Below are positions 18,533 to 27,395 of a DNA stretch of 64,000 nt, piece after piece. Source of the stretch: Scandinavium goeteborgense. GTDB taxonomy: Bacteria; Pseudomonadota; Gammaproteobacteria; Enterobacterales; Enterobacteriaceae. A program made the position numbers and the translations under genes. The DNA is taken from contig NZ_CP054057.1 of assembly GCF_003935895.2 (NCBI RefSeq), positions 62,001 to 126,000 on the forward strand, given 5' to 3'. The notes beneath the pieces were generated by a model. It worked only from the letters and a program-made list of their open reading frames with translations. It searched no databases and had not been told where the DNA came from. Within the stretch, counting starts at the first letter, position 1, and every line of letters starts with the position of its first letter.

Positions 18533-19882
18533 ATGCATGATCAACAACCCCGCCCGGTGCGAACCGGCGGCGACCCGCGTTCCCTGTCAGAGTTTATGGC
18601 ACTGCGCGACGAGATGAGTAAGCTGACGCATCCGGCGCGCCCGGATGTCAACTGGCCGCAGGTGGAAGCCCTGTCGCTCTCCCTGTTTGAAATTAACGGT
18701 GTGGAGTTACAGACCTGCGCCTGGTACACCCTTGCGCGCACTCAGCTGGCGCGGGTCAGCGGGATGAACGAGGGGCTGACTATTCTGACTGCGCTACTGA
18801 GCCACCAGTGGGCGCAGCTCTGGCCACAGCCGGCGAATGTCCGGGCAGAGATACTCAATGGCCTGTTACAACGGTTACAGAAGTGCTTTCGCACCTTTTC
18901 ACTGACACCTGCCGATGTCCCGGCCCTGGCACTGGCTGAACAGCGACTCCAGGAACTGAAGGACATTCTCCGGCGCCAGGCGCTGAGTCACGCCTGCGAG
19001 ATGAATCCGCTGCTGCAGCTGATACGCAGCGCGTTAAGCCGTCTGGAGAACAGCCCACACCCAGAGGAGGCCACCGCGGGCGTGCCTGACCCGGCATTCA
19101 CCCTGACGGAAGAGGCAACCACACCGACGAGTCGTCTGGTGTATGTCATCCGCAAGGAGCCTGACGTTGAGGTGCAGGTGACTGAGGACGTCCCGGTACC
19201 CCCGAAGCGCTGGCCTGTGTTTGTGGCAGGGATGGCGACCGCCCTGGTACTCAGCGCTGCCACCGTATTCGGCTGGCAGGCACTTCATCGCCCGGATGAC
19301 GCCACGCAGGCGATGGCGGCGTCGGTTGCCTGGATACCGGAACCGATGACCCCGGCGCAGACTGAAGCCTTCCATGGGACAAAAAATTACCGGACGCATT
19401 CCGGGATGTGGCTGGCGCGGATGACGAACCAGGTCAACTGGATAACGACCCTGGCCCCGGGCTGGCGGCTTCGCTATGGTCAGGGAATGGTGTCGCAGGC
19501 GAAGGCACTTTGGCCGGATGACCCGGCGACCCGGGCGCTGGTCCAGCGCTGGGAACAGTATCAGTCAGCCAGAACCTTACCTGCCAGTGACCTGAACGGC
19601 TGGCATGACGGCATGATGCAACTGCGGGCGCTGTCGGCACAACTGGATGCGCTGGACAGGCAGAAAGGTAAATACCTGACGGGCAGCGAGCTGAAAACGA
19701 TTGTCTGGCGCATTACGAATACCTTTGGCAGTGCTGTCCCGGTTGAAGAGCAGCTCCGGCAGCTGGTAGCACCGGCTCCGGAAGACACAGATGCGCCTCA
19801 GGCAAACACGGAGCAGGCGGCACGGCATCTGGATTCACTGATACATGTCCTGGAGCAACTAACAGTCCCGGGAGAGCAATAA
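18533..19882 (+). CDS. vasL: VasL-like protein with ImpA_N domain (TssA-related)
   Basis: 449 residues. The N-terminal ~120 residues are an ImpA_N domain as in TssA (RSLSEFMALRDEMSKL, VELQTCAWYTLARTQLARV). A single transmembrane helix lies near residues 229-247 (FVAGMATALVLSAATVFGW), followed by a soluble C-terminal VasL-type domain. VasL is an accessory T6SS protein found in enteric and Vibrio loci, anchored in the inner membrane. This is the last recognisable T6SS gene of the cluster; the next gene begins 3 bp later. Confidence 0.88.
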   Translation: MHDQQPRPVRTGGDPRSLSEFMALRDEMSKLTHPARPDVNWPQVEALSLSLFEINGVELQTCAWYTLARTQLARVSGMNEGLTILTALLSHQWAQLWPQPANVRAEILNGLLQRLQKCFRTFSLTPADVPALALAEQRLQELKDILRRQALSHACEMNPLLQLIRSALSRLENSPHPEEATAGVPDPAFTLTEEATTPTSRLVYVIRKEPDVEVQVTEDVPVPPKRWPVFVAGMATALVLSAATVFGWQALHRPDDATQAMAASVAWIPEPMTPAQTEAFHGTKNYRTHSGMWLARMTNQVNWITTLAPGWRLRYGQGMVSQAKALWPDDPATRALVQRWEQYQSARTLPASDLNGWHDGMMQLRALSAQLDALDRQKGKYLTGSELKTIVWRITNTFGSAVPVEEQLRQLVAPAPEDTDAPQANTEQAARHLDSLIHVLEQLTVPGEQ

Positions 19883-19885
19883 CGG

Positions 19886-20650
19886 ATGTCTGATAAACAC
19901 GCCCGCTATCGAAATCATTGTTCTGCCTGGAGCATCAGGGAAACTGCATTTCTCGAAAAGAATTATGGCAAACGCCCGACCCAGGAAATTGCCCGATATC
20001 TGGGAAGAAGTCTTGCTGCAGTCAGAGCAATGGCACTCAAACTTGGCATTGGCCGTAAGGGCGTCAGGCCGTGGTCGCCGGCGGAGATTGCAGTAGTGAA
20101 AAAATATTACGCTCATGGCGAGGGCATAGCCCTGGTGCGCACACTGTTGCCGCACCGGGATAAGGAGTCTGTCAGGTATCAGGCGGCGAAGGCCGGTGTC
20201 ACCGATGTGCGGGAATGGCACCCCGATGCCGTCGCATTTTTGACAGCACATTATGGCGATATGCCTGTTGAGGATATTGCCGTCACGCTCAACAAAAGCG
20301 TCAGTGCTGTAAGGAACAGGGCGACAGTCCTGAAGCTTGGTAAAACGCGGGTCATGAAATGGACTCCGGAAGAGAATGCAATACTGACCACCCAGTACGG
20401 TAACTCCGATAACCTTGATGAGATTCATGCACTATTGCCTCATCGTTCCCGGCAAGCCATCTCTAAGCAGGCGACCAAATTAGGGCTAAACAGAAAGCAG
20501 GCATGGACGTCTGAAGAACACCGCATTCTTCATCAGTTTTATCCGTTATTGGGGAGAAAGGTTGTCGGGATGTTACCTGGCCGGACTATTACTGCGATTC
20601 ATCGTCAGGCGGAAAAACAGGGACTGCGGCGATATGCTAAAAAAGCATGA
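19886..20650 (+). CDS. Five-repeat SANT/Myb-like putative DNA-binding protein
   Basis: 254 residues made of five tandem units. Each begins with a tryptophan followed by an acidic/helical segment, and these tryptophans fall at residues 15, 63, 111, 159 and 207, an exact 48-residue period. Within a unit the pattern is W(S/T)xxExxxLxxxY followed by IAxxLxRSxxAVRxxAxxLGL, a three-helix SANT/Myb-like helix-turn-helix arrangement. The protein is basic, as expected for DNA binding. The ATG lies 3 bp after vasL, so it is probably co-expressed with the T6SS genes. Regulatory or structural role unknown; assignment to a DNA-binding fold is inference from sequence pattern. Confidence 0.7.
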   Translation: MSDKHARYRNHCSAWSIRETAFLEKNYGKRPTQEIARYLGRSLAAVRAMALKLGIGRKGVRPWSPAEIAVVKKYYAHGEGIALVRTLLPHRDKESVRYQAAKAGVTDVREWHPDAVAFLTAHYGDMPVEDIAVTLNKSVSAVRNRATVLKLGKTRVMKWTPEENAILTTQYGNSDNLDEIHALLPHRSRQAISKQATKLGLNRKQAWTSEEHRILHQFYPLLGRKVVGMLPGRTITAIHRQAEKQGLRRYAKKA

Positions 20651-20682
20651 ATACTCTGGCGAGAAGTTACTCGTAGCGTCGC

Positions 20683-21018
20683 CAGATAAGTCACCGCAAA
20701 GTCGACAGGAAATGAGGCACGCAATACGCCGCTGGGCTGGGCCAGAATGTCGCTTAACTGTTCATGTGCCAGCCTCGCTTCATCCACAATACGCCTGCAC
20801 CGCTCAAAGTAGAGCTGCCCTGCTTCAGTCAATTCAATTTTACGCGTAGTGCGGTGCAGTAGTCGTAGTCCCGTTGATTTTTCCAGCTCGCTGATACGCC
20901 GGGAAAGCGTTGAAGTGGGAATGCCGGTGTTTTCAGTAGCCCTTCGAAACCCATGCGCTTTAACGACCTCAACAAATAAAGCCATATCACTCAGATAATT
21001 TTTCATCTCATAGTCCAT
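20683..21018 (-). pseudogene. Truncated LysR-family regulator
   Basis: The readable frame starts MDYEMKNYLSDMALFVEVV and contains the complete LysR winged helix: FRRATENTGIPTSTLSRRI, then RLLHRTTRKIELTEAG and YFERCRRIVDEARLAHEQL. Similarity continues to ASFPVDFAVTYLATL, the beginning of the effector domain, then stops near 20683 at the junction with the T6SS side. A full LysR protein has ~300 residues, so about two thirds are missing. It is divergent from the oxidoreductase gene, which such regulators often control; without its effector domain it is unlikely to be a normal regulator. Confidence 0.8.
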
Positions 21019-22425
21019 TAATGGAACAGTCACTTCCACTTTAACCACTTTATCCCCTTAATAAAACAGTTGATACTTGCTGCATGATAATTACCCCGAA
21101 CATCGGGATCCAGCGTTCATAAGGATTCAATAATGACTAACATTTTTACACCTGTGACTTTAGGTCGCTTTACTTTGAAAAATCGCCTTGTCATGGCACC
21201 GATGACGCGTTCACGTGCCAATATTGATGGAACACCCGGAGAGTTGGCCGCATTGTATTATTCCCAGCGGGCAAGTATGGGACTGATTATTGCGGAAGGA
21301 ACACAACCCTCTGACGATGGACAGGGATATCTGACCACGCCTGGCATTTATACTGAGGCGCAGGTTGTCGGCTGGAAAAAAGTCACAGAAGCTGTTCATC
21401 AAAAAGGCGGGCATTTCTTTATCCAGCTCATGCATGCCGGACGTATGTCTCACCCGGACAATACGCCACACCATCGTCAGGGGGTTGCACCGTCTGCGAT
21501 TGCGCCAGGTACACAGATGTTCACTGTCTCAGGCATGCAGGACATTCCCGAGCCACGCGAACTTAGCACTGCCGAAATTCGGCAAACTGTTGAAGATTTT
21601 CGTTTTGCAGCTCGCAGGGCGATTGAAGCGGGTGCTGACGGTGTTGAAATTCATGGGGCTAATGCGTATCTGATCCAGCAGTTTCTTGCCCTGAGTGCCA
21701 ATTCCCGCACGGATGAGTATGGTGGATCCATAGAGAACCGCGCTCGCTTTGCAATAGAAGTCGCTCAGGCTGTTTCTGAGGAGATTGGCGCAGACCGTAC
21801 CGGGATCCGACTGTCTCCGGGTTTGAACTTATGGGGAATCGAAGAAGGCCCAGAATGTGCCGACCTGTATCACTACCTTGTTACCGAACTGAATAAACTG
21901 GGCCTTGCATATTTGCATATCATGCACCAGGGAAATGAACCTCTTCTGAATGACCTTCGCCAGCGCTGGACAGGCACGCTAATCCTTAATCGCCCTGGGC
22001 GTCCACGTGATGATATCGGTCAGGACGTTCACTCTGGCATGGCTGAGCTTGAATCTTATGGCGCGATGGCCCTGGCAAATCCAGATTTTGTTGAGCGCCT
22101 GAAAGTACATGCAGCCATGAATGAGGCGCATCCTGAAGGATTTTTTGGCGGCACGGATAAGTACTACACCGATTATCCGTTTCTTGCTGGTAAAAAAATC
22201 TGAGTTCTTAAGGCGCACTCTGAACCGTTTTACATATTGTCCAAATTGTACGCACCGCTAAAACGCGCTCAGGGCGTTTCTGACGGATAACCGGTAAAGA
22301 GGCAACAAACCACCCGAAAATCCGCCAGAAACGCACAGGCAGCATTTTACCCCTCTGCATGACTATTCAGGTAAATGAATCCGTCCCGGATTCATCCTGA
22401 TTTGTCCCTGTCAGCCTTCTGTCTG
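20755..22425. repeat. 1671-bp direct repeat, copy 1 (LysR 5' part + old yellow enzyme)
   Basis: The segment recurs at 55350-57020 in the same orientation at a constant offset of 34595 bp. The one difference that I found is C at 22216 versus G at 56811, just after the oxidoreductase stop. This copy keeps about 70 bp more of the LysR gene at its left side, so it looks closer to the original arrangement. No terminal inverted repeats or target duplications flank it, which argues against a simple transposon. Confidence 0.93.
21133..22203 (+). CDS. Old yellow enzyme family alkene reductase, copy 1
   Basis: 356 residues of a TIM-barrel FMN oxidoreductase (NemA/OYE class) that reduces activated alkenes or nitro compounds with NAD(P)H. 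Visible signatures are LKNRLVMAPMTRSRA near the N-terminus, GFHI-equivalent region around HGANAYLIQQFLA with the substrate-anion-binding His/Asn, SRTDEYGGSIENRARF, and the FMN phosphate-binding segment near the C-terminus. A good ribosome-binding site (AAGGA) precedes the ATG. The physiological substrate cannot be told. An identical protein is encoded at 55728-56798. Confidence 0.93.
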   Translation: MTNIFTPVTLGRFTLKNRLVMAPMTRSRANIDGTPGELAALYYSQRASMGLIIAEGTQPSDDGQGYLTTPGIYTEAQVVGWKKVTEAVHQKGGHFFIQLMHAGRMSHPDNTPHHRQGVAPSAIAPGTQMFTVSGMQDIPEPRELSTAEIRQTVEDFRFAARRAIEAGADGVEIHGANAYLIQQFLALSANSRTDEYGGSIENRARFAIEVAQAVSEEIGADRTGIRLSPGLNLWGIEEGPECADLYHYLVTELNKLGLAYLHIMHQGNEPLLNDLRQRWTGTLILNRPGRPRDDIGQDVHSGMAELESYGAMALANPDFVERLKVHAAMNEAHPEGFFGGTDKYYTDYPFLAGKKI

Positions 22426-22893
22426 TAAGCGTCCAGCTACTGCCGTCTGTGATTCTGGTTCCGGGATCGTTAGGTTAGAGCTCCTTCTAAATCAGATGGA
22501 GTTCTATTCATGGAAAATGCTGCTGACTGGCGAACTGAATCCCGTACTAGGGCATCGCCTTGGGCGATCAGTTGCAGCAATCAAAGGCATGGCTCAGAAA
22601 TTGGGCTGCTGTTAGAAAAGATCGCCTGGCTGGAGCGAGGCCGAAAAAAGAGGTAATGCCTATGTGGCAGGAATGGTTTTGCAAAATTGCAATGAAAATG
22701 CCATTAAATCCTTAAGTATCAATCATATAACAAAGGGCGCTTAATAAACATTATGTTAAATCATGCTTTGGGAGAGCATAAAGGATGGGATTCGTTGTGT
22801 GCTACGTGAAGCCTGACCTCAGTTGCCCACGGCAAATTGCAGATTTCACGCAGCGCACGCTTACGTCACTTCTACCCTACTCGCTTACGACCA
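22426..22893. other. Intergenic debris after copy 1 of the repeat
   Basis: No intact gene. A short frame around 22560-22700 reads as a basic peptide ending in PLNP but has no family that I recognise. The sequence between the repeat end and the decarboxylase remnant looks like eroded mobile-element DNA. Confidence 0.4.
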
Positions 22894-23140
22894 CTACTCT
22901 GCGTTGAGTAAGGTTTCCGCCGTCTCTTTCACGTTCGTCAGCAGGACGATGGCATCCTCCAGACAAACGGTTGGATTCAGCAGCGTCATCTTCAGGCACG
23001 TTACGCCGTCTGCTTTCGTTACCCAACGTTGACGCTCCCGGATGCCAGCAGAACATTACTGACACGCTGGTTCAGCAATACGACAAATGAGCTAAATACG
23101 TTGGAATTTCTGACTTCCCTCTCGTTTATCAGTTTGCTTC
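22894..23140 (-). pseudogene. C-terminal remnant of a PLP-dependent amino-acid decarboxylase-like gene
   Basis: Read on the minus strand, the last ~50 codons give DGVTCLKMTLLNPTVCLED and a terminal helix, resembling the C-terminus of group II decarboxylases (diaminobutyrate/tyrosine type). Upstream, in another frame, LNQRVSNVLLASG continues the similarity, so a frameshift lies near 23040. Only the end of the gene is left; the family call is by pattern memory. Confidence 0.4.
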
Positions 23141-23153
23141 GCTCTTCACCTAT

Positions 23154-23266
23154 CTTCAGGATGGACATGATCTGGCTGTCGGTAAAACGTGATTTTTTCA
23201 TAGAGAACCCCCCTGTTCAGATTACGAGAAAATTCTACTTCTAAACACACCGGTTTTTCGGGGGGA
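23154..23266 (-). mobile_element. IS3-family (IS407 group) end remnant
   Basis: On the minus strand MKKSRFTDSQIMSILK is the orfA N-terminus of IS407-group elements; similarity stops after 16 codons at the decarboxylase remnant. The outer side carries a G/C-rich terminus (CCGGTTTTTCGGGGGG at about 23250-23265) of the kind these elements have. Confidence 0.6.
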
Positions 23267-23623
23267 CTACCGCTTCCATCATATCCTGCCGTTTTAACAT
23301 GGTTAATTTCCACTCAGTTATCGTTGGCATACATTCGAAACGGCTGCAAGCTGAAACGGGAAATTAGCGGCTGTATGCGCGGTAATTTCGCTGATGAATA
23401 ACGGGGGGGGATAAAAACACCAAGATATATGTTTAAGTTTTCGTGAAGTAAATAACCACCACAGGAATTTATTTTATATTCCCCGCGGGAATTCAAGTCC
23501 ATTATTACACGTAGAGCGATGTCACACTTCTGGTCGTTATTTGCGACATAGAATCATACCAGTGTTATTTTTCAGGAGCAGTAGAACCTCCTGTATTTTC
23601 CATTATTCGTTTGTGGAATCCCC
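23267..23623. other. Non-coding stretch left of the tRNA pair
   Basis: No supported gene. It contains a run of eight or nine G near 23404-23412 and a short AGGAG/CTCCT hairpin around 23575-23592 just upstream of a strong terminator, so a small RNA ending at 23661 is conceivable but not shown. Confidence 0.35.
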
Positions 23624-23661
23624 ACCCTTATCGTTGCTGGAACAGTGATAAGGGTTTTTTT
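23624..23661 (+). terminator. Intrinsic terminator
   Basis: Stem ACCCTTATC / GATAAGGGT (23624-23632 and 23647-23655) with a 14-nt loop, followed by a run of seven T on the + strand. No + strand gene is seen immediately upstream, so what it terminates is unclear. Confidence 0.75.
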
Positions 23662-23704
23662 CGTGCTTTTCAGCGAATTCCTGAACCAGAGATACAGCCT
23701 CAAA

Positions 23705-23733
23705 AACGACAAAACCCCGCCAAAGCGAGGTTT
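23705..23733 (-). terminator. Probable terminator of the tRNA transcript
   Basis: On the minus strand, CCTCGC-TTTG-GCGGGG forms a stem followed by TTTTGTCGTTTTT. It lies 9 bp beyond the 3' end of the tRNA-Gly gene. Confidence 0.75.
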
Positions 23734-23741
23734 CTCTTAAC

Positions 23742-23816
<75 letters not shown>

Positions 23817-23819
23817 ATT

Positions 23820-23895
<76 letters not shown>

Positions 23896-23920
23896 ATTGT
23901 TTATTAAAACATATTAAAAT

Positions 23921-23946
23921 ATAAAAAAGACCCGGCTGACACCGGG
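23921..23946 (-). terminator. Intrinsic terminator upstream of the tRNA pair
   Basis: Minus strand CCCGG-TGTCAG-CCGGG followed by TCTTTTTTAT. It would end transcription arriving from the right before the tRNA genes, so the tRNA promoter should lie within the ~25 bp AT-rich gap (TTATTAAAACATATTAAAATA) or read-through occurs. Confidence 0.7.
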
Positions 23947-24015
23947 TTAAGTATGAATTATATGCTATTTAGCACTTTCAAATGCTTCGGGCGAATTGTA
24001 GTATAAAAAACCTGA

Positions 24016-24348
24016 ATTAGTCAGCATCAGAAACGCACTTTCAGGAGTCCATTTCAGGACCGTTTTTTATTCAAAGATGGTCCCATAGGTTTCAACAGTG
24101 CGGAAGTATTAATAAATGAACAGAATAATTGGATCAGATACCACATACATATACCGGCTTTGTTGAATAAATCAGTGATGGTTGCTATGGTGGACAAGAC
24201 CGGCAAGCTGGTACCCGAGCAGAAAGGTGCACGTATAATCACGCCTTGCCCTGCGCTGATCCGTAAAGGACTGGACGTGGATAAAGTCATATCAATGATG
24301 TCTGTCATCTTCACCACGTGGGATTACCGTCACGGTAACTACTACTAG
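24016..24348 (+). pseudogene. Open-frame remnant of unknown origin containing an IS5-type terminus sequence
   Basis: The frame is open from a TGA at 24013 to TAG at 24346 (110 codons) with no convincing start. Its second half (VAMVDKTGKLVPEQKGAR, then FTTWDYRHGNYY) looks like real protein, but I do not recognise it. Bases 24154-24171 match GGCTTTGTTGAATAAATC, the terminal repeat of IS903-type IS5 elements, embedded in frame. It may be a scar of an element or gene fusion debris. Confidence 0.3.
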
Positions 24349-24484
24349 GGGCGCGGAAAACCAAGATTATCACCTCTGATACATGGTCAGTTAAATATGC
24401 TTGGGCATTATAAGTTTTCGTTACCTGAAGATATTTTGAACGTAAGCGTACAGCGAGAATCGTATTGACGAACGAGGGCTACTC

Positions 24485-25017
24485 AGTTGGTAGTAAGATG
24501 CGCCATGGCAACAGTTCGCTGACCCGCTTTATCGGCCAGTCAGCAATAACGTCAAGGACATAGCGGAAGTAGCCTTCTGGATCCACATCGTTCAGTTTGC
24601 ACGTTCCGATCAAGCTGTACAGCAGCGCTCCCCTCTCACCACCGTGGTCAGAGCCGAAGAACAGGAAGTTTTTTCGACCCAGGTGACTATCCTCAGGGCT
24701 TTTTCGGCCAGGTTGTTATCCGCCTTCACCCAGCCATCCTCCGCATAGTACGTCAGCGCTGACCACTGGTTCAGGGCATAGACGAACGCCTTCGCCAGTT
24801 CTGAGTGTCGCGACAGGGTTTTCATCTTTTCGCGCAGCCAGCTCTCCATGGATTTCAGAAGCGTCTCGTTTTAAGCTGACGTTTTGCATGCCGCTGCTCT
24901 GCCGGTATTTCTCTTATATCCACCTCGATGGCATACAACTCGTTGAATCCGGCGTATGCATCTGCCTGAAGCACTCCGCTGAAGCCCGCGATATTTCTTA
25001 CTGGCGGTACCCATTCT
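24485..25017 (-). pseudogene. IS66-family tnpC C-terminal remnant
   Basis: Minus-strand frames give GVLQADAYAGFNELYAIE, then SWLREKMKTLSRHSELAKAF, ADNNLAEKALR and DVDPEGYFRYVLDVIADWP, in the order of IS66 transposase TnpC. At least one frameshift occurs near 24680. The jump from FNELY directly to AIE shows an internal deletion of ~45 residues relative to the usual protein. Its right side is cut near the IS3 element. Confidence 0.8.
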
Positions 25018-25159
25018 GAATTATCAGACGCTATTTGAATTAGCGGCGGGTTGGAGAAAGGGTAATTCTGATAGTGAAGTGACCCTGACCCAAAATCCTG
25101 CTCTATTCAGAAACAGAATTCCGGCATGATAATGACTCCCCTGAACGGAGGATGTGCCG

Positions 25160-25426
25160 ATGAAAAAGTCACGATTCACTGAAGAGCAGATTGTTTTTGC
25201 CCTGAAGCAGGCTGAACTGGGTACGTCAGTGCCGGACGTCTGCCGCAAGCTGGGTATTTCTGATGCCACGTTCTATACGTGGCGTAAAAAATACGGTGGC
25301 ATTTCTCCTTCGGAGCTGAAGCATATGCGGCAACTGGAGGAGGAAAATCTGCGGCTGAAGAAGCTGGTTGCCGATCTGAGCCTCGACAAGGCCATGCTGC
25401 AGGATGTGCTGGCAAAAAAGAGCTGA
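25160..25426 (+). CDS. IS3-family orfA (helix-turn-helix protein)
   Basis: 88 residues starting MKKSRFTEEQIVFALKQAE, with the HTH VPDVCRKLGISDATFYTWRK and a leucine-zipper-like C-terminal helix (LEEENLRLKKLVADL). The stretch A6G at 25414-25420, just before the stop, is a -1 slippery site that would join OrfA to OrfB as the active transposase. Confidence 0.9.
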   Translation: MKKSRFTEEQIVFALKQAELGTSVPDVCRKLGISDATFYTWRKKYGGISPSELKHMRQLEEENLRLKKLVADLSLDKAMLQDVLAKKS

Positions 25427-25458
25427 CGCAGGCACGCCTGCGCAAATGGGTCAGAGAT

Positions 25459-26268
25459 TTGCAGGCCCGTTACGGTGCCAGTGAGAGACAGGTCTGTTTT
25501 GCGCTGCGGGTCAGCCGCAGCTCTTTTCGTTATCGTTCTGTGGCCGCCGACGACAGCGCACTGCGGCTACGCATCCGTGAGATAACTGAAACCCGGGGTC
25601 ATCACGGGTACCGCCGGGTACACGTGATGCTCAGGCGGGAATGCTGGCGCGATAACAACAAAAGAATCTACCGCCTCTACTGTGAACAGGGTCTGTCGCT
25701 GCGCCTCAAATGGCCACGCCGCAATAAATCGGCCCAGCGCCGCCAGCCACAGCCTCAGGGTCTGTATCCGAATCACGTCTGGGGCATGGATTTTGTCTCT
25801 GATGCGTTGTTTGACGGGCGACGACTGCGCCTGCTGACGGTTATCGACCTGTACACCCGCGAATGCCTGGGGATCTGCGTGGGGCAGAATCTGCGTTCAA
25901 CAGAAGTGGCAGAAATGCTGAACAGCATAGCGCTCAGACGGCCTTTACCTCAGTTACTGAAAACCGATAATGGTTCTGAATTTGCAGGGAAAATGCTGGA
26001 CAGATGGGTGTATGAAAGAGGCATCAGAATCGATTTCTCACGCCCGGGAACATCGACGGACAATGCGACGGTGGAGTCCTTCAACGGCAGGTTACGGCAG
26101 GAATGTCTGAACGAGAACTGGTTCATGTCTCTGGAGGATGCACAGTGCAAAATCGAGGCCTGGCGCATACACTATAACCAGAGACGTCCCCATTCTGCGC
26201 TGGGCTGGATGACCCCATCAGAATTTGCTGAGAAGTCTGCCGGTTGCCAGAATACACAACCAACATGA
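25459..26268 (+). CDS. IS3-family orfB (DDE transposase)
   Basis: 269 residues from the first ATG, although the frame is open upstream to the slippery site and translation probably enters by -1 frameshift. The rve integrase core shows WGMDFVSDAL (first Asp), LKTDNGSEF (second Asp) and STDNATVESFNGRLRQE with the catalytic Glu. The catalytic set is complete, so the element may be active. Confidence 0.92.
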   Translation: MQARYGASERQVCFALRVSRSSFRYRSVAADDSALRLRIREITETRGHHGYRRVHVMLRRECWRDNNKRIYRLYCEQGLSLRLKWPRRNKSAQRRQPQPQGLYPNHVWGMDFVSDALFDGRRLRLLTVIDLYTRECLGICVGQNLRSTEVAEMLNSIALRRPLPQLLKTDNGSEFAGKMLDRWVYERGIRIDFSRPGTSTDNATVESFNGRLRQECLNENWFMSLEDAQCKIEAWRIHYNQRRPHSALGWMTPSEFAEKSAGCQNTQPT

Positions 26269-26480
26269 AGCCGGTTATTCCTGATTATGACTGGATCATA
26301 TTCGGGGTCATGGATCCGATATTACTAATTGAGCGTTGTATCTAATCCTGGGGCAAGTCAGCAGTCCGGTAGTAGACCTATTTGCATTTTTTCTCTAATT
26401 CTATTTCTTATGTTATAAAATCCCGTAGGAGCTCCTGCGTTGTTATGATATTCACTTAACATTGATACTAAGAGAAGAAT

Positions 26481-26768
26481 ATGACTTTCAAAAAAAACAA
26501 AGCTGGTAATTATACATTCCCAATTACCAAAATACAGTTTACTTCTGATACCGGCATGGTTGAAGTTATCGCATTTGATTCGATGCATAAAGTGGTATAC
26601 ACGTTACCGGCTGATGACAATGAAAAAATTGTCTCAACACTTGGCGCGGCGACCAATGCTCTTCTCAATAATGCTTATGAGGTTTGGTTGATTACTGACG
26701 AACTTCCAACAACAGATGGTGCTAAGGTTACTGGTGCAGTAATTATTACTCAGGATATTCACGTCTGA
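26481..26768 (+). CDS. Hypothetical 95-residue protein
   Basis: Preceded by AAGAGAAGAAT, a plausible ribosome-binding site. The product is soluble, with no signal peptide, no cysteine and a regular alternation of beta-like segments (NYTFPITKIQFTSDTGMVEV). Nothing in the surroundings points to a role; it lies between the IS3 element and a LysR remnant. No family recognised. Confidence 0.5.
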   Translation: MTFKKNKAGNYTFPITKIQFTSDTGMVEVIAFDSMHKVVYTLPADDNEKIVSTLGAATNALLNNAYEVWLITDELPTTDGAKVTGAVIITQDIHV

Positions 26769-26820
26769 ATTCAGAACTAAATTTTTTTTCATTTGCGCAT
26801 CTGTGTTGTTCTGAAGTGAG

Positions 26821-27057
26821 AATATCATCTCTGTACAGGCGGCCAAATTCAGTAAATCACTTAATGACTCTACCGATATCCAAACTGAACCCTACCAGAC
26901 CGAAAATCAGGCGCGGCTACAGGAATTTGAACTGCCGATTAAAACGCAGACGATCGCCATTTCTCAGATGTGGCATCCCCAAATGGAGACGGATACGGCG
27001 CATCGCTGGCTGAAACAAACAGTTCTGGCAGTGTGTCTTGAGCCATGTTCTGAGTAA
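26821..27057 (+). pseudogene. C-terminal remnant of a LysR-type regulator
   Basis: The frame ending in TAA at 27055 reads ELPIKTQTIAISQMWHPQM followed by DTAHRWLKQTVLAVC, which is the typical C-terminal strand and helix of LysR effector domains. No start or DNA-binding part is present. Whether it once belonged to the LysR N-terminal fragments at 20683 and 55350 cannot be told. Confidence 0.55.
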
Positions 27058-27069
27058 CGCGGGGAATTT

Positions 27070-27109
27070 CAGGTTAAAACCTAGGGCAGCTCCGCAGGTG
27101 TTTAACCTG
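27070..27109. terminator. Long hairpin between convergent genes
   Basis: CAGGTTAAA at 27070-27078 pairs perfectly with TTTAACCTG at 27101-27109, extended inside by ACCT/AGGT with one bulge. No T-run follows on either strand, so it may be a weak bidirectional terminator. Confidence 0.45.
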
Positions 27110-27119
27110 AATGGGCTAA

Positions 27120-27395
27120 CTAGTTAATGTCTGATTTCAGCGTGCTGGCATCGCTATGAACGGTATTTGCTTTTTCTTTCGCGTTGCTGACTTTCGCATC
27201 GACAGAATCTTTCTTTGCCGCAATGTCGCTATCACCGACGGCATCTTTCGCCATTTTCTTCGCATCACAGTTACCGGAAATGCCTACGGAAGCGTCCATT
27301 GCGGCATTGCGGGCCGCTTTGTGAGCGGTACATTCAGCGTGTGCGCCCAGTGCAGTAAACAGTAAACCCACACAAATCAGAGCTTTTACTTTCAT
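27120..27395 (-). CDS. Small secreted, helical, Ala/Lys/Asp-rich protein
   Basis: 91 residues; MKVKALICVGLLFTALGAHA is a clean signal peptide with AHA cleavage. The mature protein is almost entirely alanine, lysine, aspartate and serine with two cysteines (one near each end of the first half), predicted helical and periplasmic. AGGAAT lies 7 bp before the ATG. Resembles small stress-type periplasmic proteins of enterics, but I cannot name it. Confidence 0.65.
   Translation of the reverse strand: MKVKALICVGLLFTALGAHAECTAHKAARNAAMDASVGISGNCDAKKMAKDAVGDSDIAAKKDSVDAKVSNAKEKANTVHSDASTLKSDIN

Larger units (their letters stand above)
25080..26310 (+). mobile_element. IS3-family element, IS407-like group, apparently complete
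   Basis: About 1231 bp with both orfA and orfB. Ends read TGACCCTGACCCAAAATC on the left and, in reverse complement, TGACCCCGAATATGATCC on the right, imperfect inverted repeats. Flanking bases (GAAG and TGGA) do not form a target duplication, so one flank may have been rearranged. It interrupts the IS66 remnant on its left. Confidence 0.8.

Noticed and set aside
21211..21673. ORFs opposite or out of frame to the old yellow enzyme gene
   Set aside because: They repeat exactly in both copies only because the gene does, and have no family or ribosome-binding site.
24154..24171. Complete IS5/IS903 element
   Set aside because: Only an 18-bp terminus-like sequence is present; no transposase frame or second end nearby.
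25154..26268. Separate regulator gene for the orfA ORF
   Set aside because: HTH protein belongs to the IS3 element, with slippery site and terminal repeats.
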